A DNA stretch of 64,000 bases from Rhodoferax sp. (GCF_012927445.1 NZ_JABBPD010000001.1:124001-188000), one strand, 5' to 3'. Positions 25,127 through 33,555 are shown, counted from the first letter of the stretch. The notes: generated by a model not told the origin, from the letters alone. Numbers and translations: made by a program.

Positions 25127-27456
25127 ACATATCCCAACCACTGCTGGCGCCGGTCTGCGGCACCTCCCCCGCGCACGAGAGCGCGGTAGCCCAGGTGGCC
25201 GGCGCTGCCACCTATGTCGACGATATTCCCGAGGTGCGGGGCACGCTGTACGCGGCACCGATTCTTTCCACCGTCGCGCACGGCAAGTTACGCGGGGTTG
25301 ATGCCGGCGTTGCGCTGACCCTGCCGGGTGTGCGCGGCGTGATTCTGGCGCGGGACATTCCCGGTGATCCGATGCTGGCGGCCTTTGCCGGAGACGAACC
25401 GATCTTCGCCACGGACACGGTGCAGCACATCGGCCAGGTCATTGGCGTGGTGGTGGCGGACAGCGTGATGCAGGCCCGCCACGCCGCGCGCCAGGTCAAA
25501 CTCGATATCGAAACCCTGCCCGCGGTTCTGACGATCCAGGATGCGCTGGCTGCACAGAGTTATGTGCTGCCGCCCGTTTTTGTGAAGCGCGGCGACGCGG
25601 CACTGGCCTTGTCCCGCGCAGCGCACACCTTGAGCGGCACGCTGGAAGTCGGGGGCCAGGAACATTTTTACCTCGAAGGCCAGGTCGCCTACGTGTTGCA
25701 GCAGGAGCAAAACCAGTGGCTCATTTATTCCAGCACCCAGCACCCGGGCGAAGTGCAACACTGGGTGGCGCACGCCTTGGGGCTGGACAACCACGCCGTG
25801 CGCGTGGAATGCCGGCGCATGGGCGGTGGCTTTGGCGGCAAGGAAACGCAAGCTGGGCATCTGGCGGTGTGGGCGGCCATCGCCGCCCACAAACTCAAAT
25901 GCCCGATCAAGCTGCGGCTGGACCGTGACGATGACTTCCTGATCACCGGCAAACGCCACCCGTTTGCCTATGACTACACCGTGGGTTTTGACGACACGGG
26001 ACGCTTGAGCGGGCTGCAACTGATGATGGCCGCCAACTGTGGCTTCAGCGCCGATCTGTCCGGCCCGGTGGCCGACCGCGCCATTTTCCACAGCGACAAC
26101 GCCTACTTTCTGGAAGACGTGGCGATTGCGTCTTACCGCTGCAAACTCAACACCCAGAGCCACACCGCGTTTCGCGGCTTTGGTGGGCCGCAAGGCATGA
26201 TCGTGATTGAAAAAATCATGGGCGACATCGCACGCCATCTGGCGCTGGACCCGCTGGCGGTGCGCCTGCGCAACCTGTACAGCGAAGAGTTGACCAGCGG
26301 CAGCGCGACCACCCCGCGCCAGGCCCGCAACACCACCCACTACGGCATGCCGGTGGAAGACAACATCCTGCTGCCTCTGCTATCAAAATTAGAGCTGTCC
26401 GCGCAGTATCGACGGCGGCGCGAGGCTATTTCTTCATGGAACGCCTCCAAATCGGTGATCCAACGCGGCCTCGCCATCACGCCGGTCAAGTTCGGCATCT
26501 CCTTCACGGCCACGCTGTTCAACCAGGCCGGGGCGCTGGTGCACGTTTACACCGACGGCAGCATCCAGGTGAACCACGGCGGCACCGAGATGGGGCAAGG
26601 CCTGAACACCAAAGTGGCGCAAATTGTGGCCGACGAGTTGGGCGTGTCCCTGGATCGCGTGCTGACCACCGCCAGCGACACCAGCAAGGTGCCCAATGCC
26701 TCGGCCACCGCCGCCTCGGCCGGCACCGACCTGAACGGCCGCGCAGCCCAGTTTGCGGCGCGCCAGGTGCGCGACAACCTGAGCGCCTTTGTGAGTGGGC
26801 TGGATGGCTGCGACGCCAGCGCCATCCAGTTTGCAGGCGGCCAGGTCTTCTCACCCAGCACCACGCGCCGCTTTGACGCGGTGGTGAAACTGGCCTACGC
26901 CAACCGCATCCAGCTCTGGAGTGACGGGTTTTACCGCACGCCCAAAATCCACTACGACAAGGCCACCTTGACCGGCCGGCCGTTTTATTACTTCGCCTAT
27001 GGCGCCGCCTGTACCGAAGTTGCGATCGACACCCTGACGGGCGAGAGCCGCGTGTTGAAAGTCGACATCCTGCACGACGTCGGTCGCTCCATCAACCCGG
27101 CCATCGACATCGGCCAGATTGAAGGCGGCTTTGTGCAGGGCATGGGCTGGCTAACGACCGAGCAGCTGGTGTGGAACCAAGAAGGTGCGCTGAGCACGCA
27201 CGCCCCCAGCACCTACAAAATACCGACCGCTGGCGATGTGCCGGAACACTTCAAGATCGATCTCTGGCCCGAACCGAACCGGGAAGACAACGTGTTTGGC
27301 TCCAAAGCGGTGGGCGAGCCGCCCTTCATGCTGGCGATCAGCGTGTACGAGGCGCTGCGCGACGCGGTGGCGCAGGCACGCGACGATGGTCAGGTGGTGA
27401 AATTAATTGCGCCGGCGACGGCAGAGAATGTGTTGCGGGCCTTGCTGGACAGTTGA
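25123..27456 (+). CDS. xdhB: Xanthine dehydrogenase large (molybdopterin) subunit
   Basis: Catalytic subunit carrying the molybdenum cofactor. 777 residues, a normal length for XdhB. Motifs in order: VAGAATYVDDIPE at the start, GGQEHFYLEGQ (molybdenum-site Gln-rich loop), MGGGFGGKE, FRGFGGPQGM with the substrate-binding Arg, GGTEMGQGLNTK, and C-terminal VGEPPFM with the catalytic Glu. A degenerate dispersed repeat encodes LLSKLELSAQYRRRREAIS in the linker near residues 418-437. No xdhC, the insertion chaperone usually next in the operon, follows within the window. It must be elsewhere or dispensable. Confidence 0.95.
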   Translation: MNISQPLLAPVCGTSPAHESAVAQVAGAATYVDDIPEVRGTLYAAPILSTVAHGKLRGVDAGVALTLPGVRGVILARDIPGDPMLAAFAGDEPIFATDTVQHIGQVIGVVVADSVMQARHAARQVKLDIETLPAVLTIQDALAAQSYVLPPVFVKRGDAALALSRAAHTLSGTLEVGGQEHFYLEGQVAYVLQQEQNQWLIYSSTQHPGEVQHWVAHALGLDNHAVRVECRRMGGGFGGKETQAGHLAVWAAIAAHKLKCPIKLRLDRDDDFLITGKRHPFAYDYTVGFDDTGRLSGLQLMMAANCGFSADLSGPVADRAIFHSDNAYFLEDVAIASYRCKLNTQSHTAFRGFGGPQGMIVIEKIMGDIARHLALDPLAVRLRNLYSEELTSGSATTPRQARNTTHYGMPVEDNILLPLLSKLELSAQYRRRREAISSWNASKSVIQRGLAITPVKFGISFTATLFNQAGALVHVYTDGSIQVNHGGTEMGQGLNTKVAQIVADELGVSLDRVLTTASDTSKVPNASATAASAGTDLNGRAAQFAARQVRDNLSAFVSGLDGCDASAIQFAGGQVFSPSTTRRFDAVVKLAYANRIQLWSDGFYRTPKIHYDKATLTGRPFYYFAYGAACTEVAIDTLTGESRVLKVDILHDVGRSINPAIDIGQIEGGFVQGMGWLTTEQLVWNQEGALSTHAPSTYKIPTAGDVPEHFKIDLWPEPNREDNVFGSKAVGEPPFMLAISVYEALRDAVAQARDDGQVVKLIAPATAENVLRALLDS
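26379..26431 (+). repeat. Dispersed repeat copy R4, diverged, inside xdhB
   Basis: GCTATCAAAATTAGAGCT is almost identical to copy R3. It is followed by GTCCGCGCAGTATC and a decayed right part, GACGGCGGCGCGAGGCT. It is in sense orientation and in the same reading frame as R3 in xdhA. Confidence 0.75.
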
Positions 27457-27493
27457 ACTTGAAGTCGCGCCCGCGCGTGACCGCGACCTAGTT

Positions 27494-27514
27494 AGCGGCA
27501 AACTGGTTGCCGCT
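27494..27514. terminator. Hairpin between convergent xdhB and the Crp/Fnr gene
   Basis: AGCGGCAA ACTGG TTGCCGCT: eight-base arms, with flanking AGTT/AACT pairing that could extend the stem past a one-base bulge. No long T run follows, so termination is likely but not certain. Confidence 0.45.
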
Positions 27515-27526
27515 TAACTGCTTAAC

Positions 27527-28150
27527 TCACACGCCCGCCAGCGACCGCAGCCCTGACGGGTCCACCAGATTCAGAATCCGGCCCGAGCCGCTGATCAGGC
27601 TGCGCTCGCGCAAGTGGCGCAACACGCGGGACAGCGTCTCAGGCGCAATGCCCAACTGCGCGGCAATGGACCGCTTGCGCTGCTGCAGCAACACGGCCAT
27701 CACCCCTTGGTCGCCAGTCTGCGCATGGCGCAGCAGCCACTCGGCGCAGCGGGCCTCGGCATCTTTTGCCAGACGGCTCACCGCCAATTCGGTCTGCTGG
27801 CGGTGCGCCCGGGCCACATCGTGCAACACGGCCTGGGCAGCCTCTGGCATGTCGGCCAGCGAACGACGAAACTCCGCCACCGGCACACGCCGCAAACAGA
27901 CTTCGGTTTCCGCCACCGCATCGACGGCATTGGGCAGATTGAGCACCGCCGATGTCGCCTCCAGCCAGCAGGGGCCAACCACCACGCCCAATTGGTGCTC
28001 CATGACGTCACCGTCCATCACACCCAAGGCGACGCGACCCGACTCCAGGTAATAAACCCACGGCATGGAAACCGCACGCCTGAGCAAAGACCCCCCCCGC
28101 GCAACAACTTGTTTATCAACGGAGGAAGGAGGGGTTTGGTCAGAGAACAT
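27527..28150 (-). CDS. Crp/Fnr-family transcription regulator
   Basis: 207-residue regulator with an N-terminal cyclic-nucleotide-binding-like beta barrel (WVYYLESGRVALGVM, PCWLEATSAVLN) and a C-terminal HTH of the Crp type (KRSIAAQLGIAPETLSRVLRHL). The N-terminal cysteine cluster of oxygen-sensing Fnr is absent, so it is not a classical [4Fe-4S] sensor. It may respond to NO, CO or a nucleotide, as Dnr-like members do. A near-perfect FNR-type site lies 36-49 bases upstream of its start, suggesting control by this family, possibly by itself. It is a single gene convergent with xdhB. Confidence 0.88.
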   Translation of the reverse strand: MFSDQTPPSSVDKQVVARGGSLLRRAVSMPWVYYLESGRVALGVMDGDVMEHQLGVVVGPCWLEATSAVLNLPNAVDAVAETEVCLRRVPVAEFRRSLADMPEAAQAVLHDVARAHRQQTELAVSRLAKDAEARCAEWLLRHAQTGDQGVMAVLLQQRKRSIAAQLGIAPETLSRVLRHLRERSLISGSGRILNLVDPSGLRSLAGV

Positions 28151-28185
28151 GGGCTTGACTGTGACGTGCTTGCCCCCTTTAAACC

Positions 28186-28199
28186 TTGAGCGAAATCAA
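28186..28199 (-). promoter_or_regulatory. FNR/Crp-family binding box
   Basis: TTGAG CGAA ATCAA matches nine of ten core positions of TTGAT-N4-ATCAA. It lies just upstream of the Crp/Fnr-family gene and just after the stop of the glycerate kinase gene. Confidence 0.6.
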
Positions 28200-28217
28200 A
28201 TAACCCTGCGGTAACAC

Positions 28218-29525
28218 TTACAAAACCAGCACAGCGCGGAAATCATTCACATTGGTGAACGTCGGCCCGGTGGTGACCAGATCGCCCAGACCGGCGAAGT
28301 AGGCGTAGGCATCGTTGCGGTCAAGATAGGCGTCAATTTTCAGTCCCTTCTCGAGCGCCCGGCTGAGCGTGTTGGGCTCGACCCACGCGCCGGCGTTGTC
28401 TTCGACCCCATCAATGCCGTCGGTGTCGGCCGCCAGCGCGTACACTGACGGCTGCCCCTGCAGCGCCTGGGCCAGCCCGAGACAGAATTCCCCGGCCCGT
28501 CCACCGCGCCCACGCGCCACACCGGGTGGCTGGGGCCGCACCGTCACGGTGGTTTCACCACCACTCAAAATCACACAGGGGCGTTGAAACGGCTGCCCTT
28601 TGTTCGCCACGGCACGCGCCAGCGCCGCATGCACCTTGCCCACCTCGCGCGATTCGCCTTCCATTTCATCGCTCAGGATGTAAGCCGCCACACCGGCGGC
28701 GCGGGCCGCCTCCGCGGCAGCGTCCAGCGACTGCTGGGGCGTGGCGATCAGGTGAATTTCATGCCCGGCAAAGGCCGGGTCACCGGGTTTGGGGGTTTCC
28801 AGCGCCCCACTTTGGAGTAAATCGGCCACAGGCCCAGGCACATCAATGCCATAGCGCTTCAAAATTAATAGCGCATCGGCGCAACTGGTGGCATCCGGAA
28901 CGGTCGGCCCGCTGGCGATGATGGACGGGTCATCCCCGGGTACATCGCTGATGGTCAGCGTCACCACCCGCGCCGGAAAGCAGGCCTGGGCCAGACGCCC
29001 GCCCTTGATGCGGGAGAGGTGTTTGCGCACACAGTTCATCTCGGCAATGTTGGCGCCACTGTGGAGCAGGGCTTTGTTAATGCGCTGCTTGTCTTCCAGC
29101 GTCAGCCCTGCGGCGGGCAGCGTGAGCAAAGCGGAGCCGCCGCCCGAAATCAGGCACAGCACTAGGTCGTCTTTCGTCAAGCCTTGCGTCAGCGCCAAGA
29201 TGCGCTCAGTGGCAGCCAGTCCGGCGGCATCGGGCACCGGGTGGGCGGCCTCCACCACTTCAATGCGCTGTTTCAGGCCCGGCGGGCGCGGTGGAATGTG
29301 CTGGTAGCGCGTCACCACCAAACCATCGAGCGCCGCATCTGGCGGCCAGAACGCCTCGACCGCCTGCGCCATGGCGCCACCGGCCTTGCCGGCCCCCAGC
29401 ACCAGGGTTCTGCCTTTGGGCGGTGGCGGCAGGAACGCGGCCGTGTTGTGCAGCGGCAGCGCTCGCCGCACGGCCACGTCATAAAGATGTTCAAGAAACT
29501 CGCGCGGGTGGGTGACAGGGTTCAT
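28218..29525 (-). CDS. Glycerate 2-kinase (GckA/TtuD, MOFRL family)
   Basis: Phosphorylates D-glycerate to 2-phosphoglycerate in glyoxylate, tartrate or serine-cycle metabolism. 435 residues from the ATG at 29525 (MNPVTHPREFLEHLYDVAVRRALP), the usual family start; a frame to 29606 adds 27 unrelated residues. Motifs are VLGAGKAGGAMAQA near 45, LCLISGGGSALLTLPA near 130, and the C-terminal MOFRL domain with LSGGETTVTV, GRGGRAGEFCLGLA and TDGIDG. No glyoxylate genes are adjacent, so the pathway is open. Part of the coding sequence near 28856-28900 resembles a very degenerate dispersed repeat. Confidence 0.93.
   Translation of the reverse strand: MNPVTHPREFLEHLYDVAVRRALPLHNTAAFLPPPPKGRTLVLGAGKAGGAMAQAVEAFWPPDAALDGLVVTRYQHIPPRPPGLKQRIEVVEAAHPVPDAAGLAATERILALTQGLTKDDLVLCLISGGGSALLTLPAAGLTLEDKQRINKALLHSGANIAEMNCVRKHLSRIKGGRLAQACFPARVVTLTISDVPGDDPSIIASGPTVPDATSCADALLILKRYGIDVPGPVADLLQSGALETPKPGDPAFAGHEIHLIATPQQSLDAAAEAARAAGVAAYILSDEMEGESREVGKVHAALARAVANKGQPFQRPCVILSGGETTVTVRPQPPGVARGRGGRAGEFCLGLAQALQGQPSVYALAADTDGIDGVEDNAGAWVEPNTLSRALEKGLKIDAYLDRNDAYAYFAGLGDLVTTGPTFTNVNDFRAVLVL
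28856..28900 (+). repeat. Possible degenerate dispersed repeat copy R10
   Basis: GCTTCAAAATTAATAGC followed by a GCGCA-containing middle resembles the left half of the repeat family. The right part is not recognisable. It lies inside the glycerate kinase gene, antisense. Could be chance. Confidence 0.3.
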
Positions 29526-29727
29526 GGCGTGGACAGGATGAAGAGTAGGTTTGGGGGGCAAAACGGACGCTGCACCGATTATGGAATGCAGCGACTTGTC
29601 GTGCATTTGTGAGTTTTCTGTTGCAAGCGTGTGCCGATGTAAAACCCGGGCATGAACACCGCAAAAAACGTTAAATAATCGGAAACACGGTCATACTTGA
29701 GTTTCTTAACTTACCAAGGAACTGCTC

Positions 29728-30078
29728 ATGAAGTTATCTGCATTCACCCTCCGCATGCTGTCCGCGATGACGGTCCTGGCTGCTGCCAGTTGGAGCACGT
29801 CTGCCTTTGCACAAGCTGCCGAGGGCGCGGCCGCCCCAGACAAAGCCGAAGTAAGCGCGCCAGGTCCTGTCGAACGGGCTGAAAACGCCACCAAGAAAGC
29901 AGCCAAAGCCACGGTAAAAGCAGGCGGCAAAGCCGTAGACGCCACCAAGAAAGGCGTCAAAACTGCGGCGGATGCCGTCACCCGAACTGGCAAGAAAATC
30001 GACGCCAAGATTCCCCGCACCAAGGCATACAAGAAGAGCGAAGAGGATCAGGCCCAACCAACGCCTGACGCCAAATAG
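29728..30078 (+). CDS. Exported Lys/Ala-rich amphipathic-repeat protein
   Basis: 116-residue protein of unknown function. Signal peptide of about 29 residues (LSAMTVLAAASWSTSAFAQ). The mature part has imperfect repeats of about 11 residues such as ENATKKAAKATVKAGGKAVD, ATKKGVKTAADAVT and RTGKKIDAKI, resembling the amphipathic helices of LEA-like or apolipoprotein-like proteins. It may interact with membranes or nucleic acid in the periplasm; this is inference. AAGGAAC precedes the ATG by five bases and a strong terminator follows, so it is a one-gene unit. Confidence 0.75.
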   Translation: MKLSAFTLRMLSAMTVLAAASWSTSAFAQAAEGAAAPDKAEVSAPGPVERAENATKKAAKATVKAGGKAVDATKKGVKTAADAVTRTGKKIDAKIPRTKAYKKSEEDQAQPTPDAK

Positions 30079-30100
30079 AAAACAGCTGATTGGTCAGTCA

Positions 30101-30126
30101 AAAAAGCCCGCGCAAGCGGGCTTTTT
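30101..30126. terminator. Rho-independent terminator
   Basis: AAAAAGCCCGC GCAA GCGGGCTTTTT: a perfect 11-base stem, 23 bases after the stop of the amphipathic-repeat protein gene. Confidence 0.88.
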
Positions 30127-30295
30127 CATGTGCATGGGGGATTACTAGGCTGTTGATTCAAGAAAACCTAAAAATCTAATCCTGGGGTGGCTTCTAACGG
30201 ATTGGTTAATGGCTGTTTCAGACTGGGAAACGACATAAAGTTATCAAAACTGCTCGCTTCATAGCCGACACTGGCATTGGTAGCTCAACCCAAGT

Positions 30296-30622
30296 ATGGC
30301 GGCCATTATTTCCACCGCCGATGCATCACTGCATTGCCTCTGGATCGCACTGCTTGTCCGAATCTATGAGGTGTTCTTGCTGGTATACCCGGTATGCGGT
30401 GGTCAGATAGGGTTGATCGCGTTCATCACAAACGGTGCCGAAGTGCACAAGATTCCGGAGCAAGCACATCGAGGTGGATGCCCAAGCCCCGCATATCACT
30501 CTGGCGCGTGGGCCACCGCTGCGGGACAACTGTGATGTGCCGGTGGGTGTGAATGCACAGCCTGATTGGGATCTAACGGATCAAATGGTCCTAGTTACGA
30601 GGTCGATCAGCGCATCAACTAG
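30296..30622 (+). pseudogene. Decayed C-terminal fragment of an IS91-type transposase
   Basis: Pieces of the C-terminus of an IS91-family (Y2) transposase can be read in different frames. They are RIYEVFLLVYPVCGGQIG and LIAFITNGAEVHKI, then IEVDAQAPHITLARGPP and AQPDWDLTDQ, then SYEVDQRIN followed by TAG. They are collinear with the usual family end, so at least two frameshifts are needed. The N-terminal and catalytic parts are missing. It is a dead remnant at the left edge of the AT-richer insert and hints at how the insert arrived. Family assignment is from memory of typical IS91 C-termini. Confidence 0.65.
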
Positions 30623-30888
30623 TGACAGGCTGTCCAAGCCGGCGATTCAGAATTGCTGCGGCCGGGGTTGCACATGGCGTACCGGACGTACCCGTAATTG
30701 ATCGCAGAGCCAGTGTATTTGTGGTGAATTTGCCAAATATGGCATCGCTGATCGACGGTGCGATACTTGGTCTCATACAGTTGAATTTTCTATCTGTTCC
30801 AACAAGGAATAGAAATCTCTTTTCCCAAGCCCCCTCAGATGTACTGTTCGATGATTCAAATTCGTGTAGAGAAAACAAAGGGACTCGC

Positions 30889-31758
30889 GTGAAACGAAAC
30901 GGAAGATCAAGCTTTAACGATGTAAATCACAAAACATTTCATGTTCGGATTGCACAAAAACTGGCCCTACGCCAAACAAAAAAAGCGATTCCCAGTATCG
31001 AAGACTTAATTTGTGGATTGCCGATAAAAGGGACCCCCTATGTTGACAACGACTATTCAGGTCTAGTTGACAGACTAAGAGCTGATCTTGCCGAATTGCA
31101 TCCACAAATTCAAATAGTAGCGGGGAAAAAATCAGGCTTACCGGCATCGGCTGTATTTCCATTTCTTGCGCGAAAGTTCCTCGAATTGGCGTTGACAGCA
31201 TTGCTCGCGAGACTCGATCCTCTTCGTGTGATTGCCGCAAGAAAGAACCAAAAAGATATCTCCTTTGAACTAGGGCGGCAGAACTCGTCGTCGGTATCTT
31301 GGACAGGTGACATTCTTCCAAACAGAAAAACGCCCACTGGGACCATATGGTGTGCTAACAATCTTGATAAAGGGGTGGAAAGAAGCTTTCTCGGGTGGCA
31401 CTTTGGAGAGGTCGCGATTGAGCCAGGCCTAAGTTGGCTCGCGGACGCAGAAATCACCCAGTCTGAGTGGCTTCGTAAACTTAGCGCTCAGGAGAATCCA
31501 TTTCACTGGATAAAAGGGCAACTCGCTCGGGTGTACAGCAGCTTATCGAAGGGCGTTCATGCTGAGTATTTGCTCGATGACAGCACTGCTTTTGATCAAG
31601 CATCAGTCCAACAATACATGCAGGACTGCTACATGCTTGTGCTATTGCTTGCCACGGCCTCCCACGTTAGCCCGCTCTTTTCGAGATCTCTGCCTGCGAA
31701 AACCGCGTTGCTGGCGCTTCAGAAATTTGAAAATCAAATCACCGCTGAGAAAAAATGA
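30889..31758 (+). CDS. Unknown protein, first gene of a two-gene accessory module
   Basis: I do not recognise this 289-residue protein. It is soluble and mostly helical. The middle holds LARKFLELALTALLARLDP. The C-terminal third has YSSLSKGVHAEYLLDDST, which resembles the Tyr/Ser-x-Leu-Ser-x2-Val-His segment of some HEPN-like helical domains; that is a weak hint. The GTG at 30889 is chosen because AAAGGGA lies five to six bases upstream. The frame is open to 30622, with an ATG at 30739 as an alternative. The stop overlaps the ATG of the ATPase gene (ATGA), so the two products are coupled. Base composition is visibly AT-richer than both flanks, suggesting transfer. Confidence 0.65.
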   Translation: MKRNGRSSFNDVNHKTFHVRIAQKLALRQTKKAIPSIEDLICGLPIKGTPYVDNDYSGLVDRLRADLAELHPQIQIVAGKKSGLPASAVFPFLARKFLELALTALLARLDPLRVIAARKNQKDISFELGRQNSSSVSWTGDILPNRKTPTGTIWCANNLDKGVERSFLGWHFGEVAIEPGLSWLADAEITQSEWLRKLSAQENPFHWIKGQLARVYSSLSKGVHAEYLLDDSTAFDQASVQQYMQDCYMLVLLLATASHVSPLFSRSLPAKTALLALQKFENQITAEKK

Positions 31759-33242
31759 TGATATCTATCGATGAAATTGGAATGAGGATTGCATCTGAGG
31801 ATTTCACTGCCGCCGAGTTCGGCCAGTTTCATCTATTTTCGCAAACAGATGAACAAGTCATACGCCGTCTTATTGTGCCAGGGCCCGTTTTGCTTAGAGG
31901 ACCGCGCGGAAGCGGGAAGAGTGCCTACATGCTGGAAGCGCACCTGCGAATCAGAAGCACTGAGTCAACCACGTTTTCAGCTTATATCAGTCTTCGCCAC
32001 TTCCCTTTACTGTCAGCTAAGGCAGATGAGTATTTACCTGTCTTGGTACCTTTTGTTGCAGAACTGATTAAAAAGGAAGTCGTGGATAGAGGCATGCAAT
32101 GCCCTGAGCAACTCGAATCCGTAAAAACAATCGCTGAATTGAATGTGGCTTTAAGCACGTTGGGCGCAAAATTGCAGCGTCGTATTGTCATCATGTTTGA
32201 CGACGTAGCACACATTGGGCGAGAGACGTCACTCGCGGGATTTTTCGATTTTTTCCGCACTATTTCTTCAAATATTGTTTCCTGTAAAGCAGCAATATAT
32301 CCTGGCGTTACGAAATTTGGTGCGCGCTTTGACTACTACAGCGATGCGACTGTTGTGGAGGCGCAGCGAGATGAGAGGGCACCTGACTTTGGGGAATTCT
32401 TTAGTCGGCTCTTAGACGCCCAGCATCCGCAACTAGTTTCGAGATCCGAAACAAAGCTGCTACCCATATTGGCTTTGCTGCTCGGCAGAGCAGTACTCGG
32501 TAACGTGCGCGCGTTCAATGCACTCTGCACGCATCTTGGCGCCTATCCGCGGATTACGGTGCAGTCGGTTGGCGAAGGCCTGAAATGGTTGGCTAGCGAC
32601 TACCTCTATCCTGCATTGGAAGAGCTTCAAACAAAACTGGGTGGGTACAAGCCTTTGCTTAGCGTCGCAGAACAAATTGCTCCAATTATTTTTGATGACT
32701 GTGGCAAACGTGGGGTGAACGCAATGATTGTTCACCGCGAGCATATCCAACGAATTGGGAAAGTGTTTGAAATATTGGAGTACTCAGGCTTTATAGCAAA
32801 ACGAGAGGCGTCGCGTTCTCTAACCAAAAGCGCATCGGGCCGAGGGCCAAGATATGCCCTTAGTCTAGGTCCACTTTTTGAGCAGATACCTGGAAAGACG
32901 TTATCGTATGAACTAATTGCGAGCCTACTTCGTGTCACGGTATCGAACGAAGAGCTTGTTGAGTATCCGCCAAACTCTCAATTGCAAAAGTTTAGTTGTC
33001 CAGAACAACTCGATGACAGTGAGCTGGATATCCTATCGTTACCAATATCTGATCTAGCGGTCAGCGACGCCATACCCTATGGGCTGACCCCGTTGATGAT
33101 TGCATCCCTTCAAAACGCCAAACTTAACACGGTTGAAGACGTCGTTAAAGTCTCCGTTGAAGGTCTCAAGCAGCTACCGCAAATTGGAGACTCAAAAGCT
33201 CGCCGAATTCGAAATGCGGTAGAGCAAGCCATCTGGATGTGA
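31755..33242 (+). CDS. P-loop ATPase with C-terminal helix-hairpin-helix, second gene of the accessory module
   Basis: 495-residue ATPase. Walker A is RGPRGSGKS near residues 49-57 and Walker B is RIVIMFDDVAHIG near 143-155, giving an ORC/STAND-like AAA+ arrangement. A winged-helix-like stretch may follow around 320-375. The last 50 residues (LTPLMIASLQNAKLNTVEDV, LPQIGDSKARRIRNAV) form a helix-hairpin-helix like that of the RNA polymerase alpha C-terminal domain, implying DNA binding. The upstream partner overlaps by four bases. The pair sits alone in an AT-richer insert next to a transposase remnant, in a setting typical of defence or stress modules. Function unknown. Confidence 0.72.
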   Translation: MMISIDEIGMRIASEDFTAAEFGQFHLFSQTDEQVIRRLIVPGPVLLRGPRGSGKSAYMLEAHLRIRSTESTTFSAYISLRHFPLLSAKADEYLPVLVPFVAELIKKEVVDRGMQCPEQLESVKTIAELNVALSTLGAKLQRRIVIMFDDVAHIGRETSLAGFFDFFRTISSNIVSCKAAIYPGVTKFGARFDYYSDATVVEAQRDERAPDFGEFFSRLLDAQHPQLVSRSETKLLPILALLLGRAVLGNVRAFNALCTHLGAYPRITVQSVGEGLKWLASDYLYPALEELQTKLGGYKPLLSVAEQIAPIIFDDCGKRGVNAMIVHREHIQRIGKVFEILEYSGFIAKREASRSLTKSASGRGPRYALSLGPLFEQIPGKTLSYELIASLLRVTVSNEELVEYPPNSQLQKFSCPEQLDDSELDILSLPISDLAVSDAIPYGLTPLMIASLQNAKLNTVEDVVKVSVEGLKQLPQIGDSKARRIRNAVEQAIWM

Positions 33243-33555
33243 CCGTCTGCATTGTGATTCGATCGAAATTTGGCCGCCTATCATTTAATTTAGCGAGTGA
33301 GACCTGTCGAAAATTTGCTGGGTTTCAAAAACAAGGCGTAGGTGGCCCAACTGCAGGCCAAACACTTGCGATTGAACTTCCACAAAGCAGCAGATGGTGA
33401 CCGTCTGCTCCCGCTGCGAAACAGTCGCTCACTATCCCCTGGAAACTCCAAACATCATCTGGACCATTCAGCTTGAAGTCCCATCCTTTGGGCCAACAGC
33501 GTAGTAAAACCCGTACACGGCGCCATGGTCAACGTGGCGCTACGGCTGCACAGAG
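33243..33555. other. Gene-free junction between the accessory module and liv operon
   Basis: No coding sequence is supported in this 313-base stretch. It holds an imperfect 19-base palindrome at 33390-33408 (GCAGATGGTGACCGTCTGC, 16 of 19 positions symmetric). A 12-base direct repeat GTGACCGTCTGC occurs at about 33240 and again at about 33397. These could be insertion scars or a regulator site; nothing decides. Confidence 0.4.
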
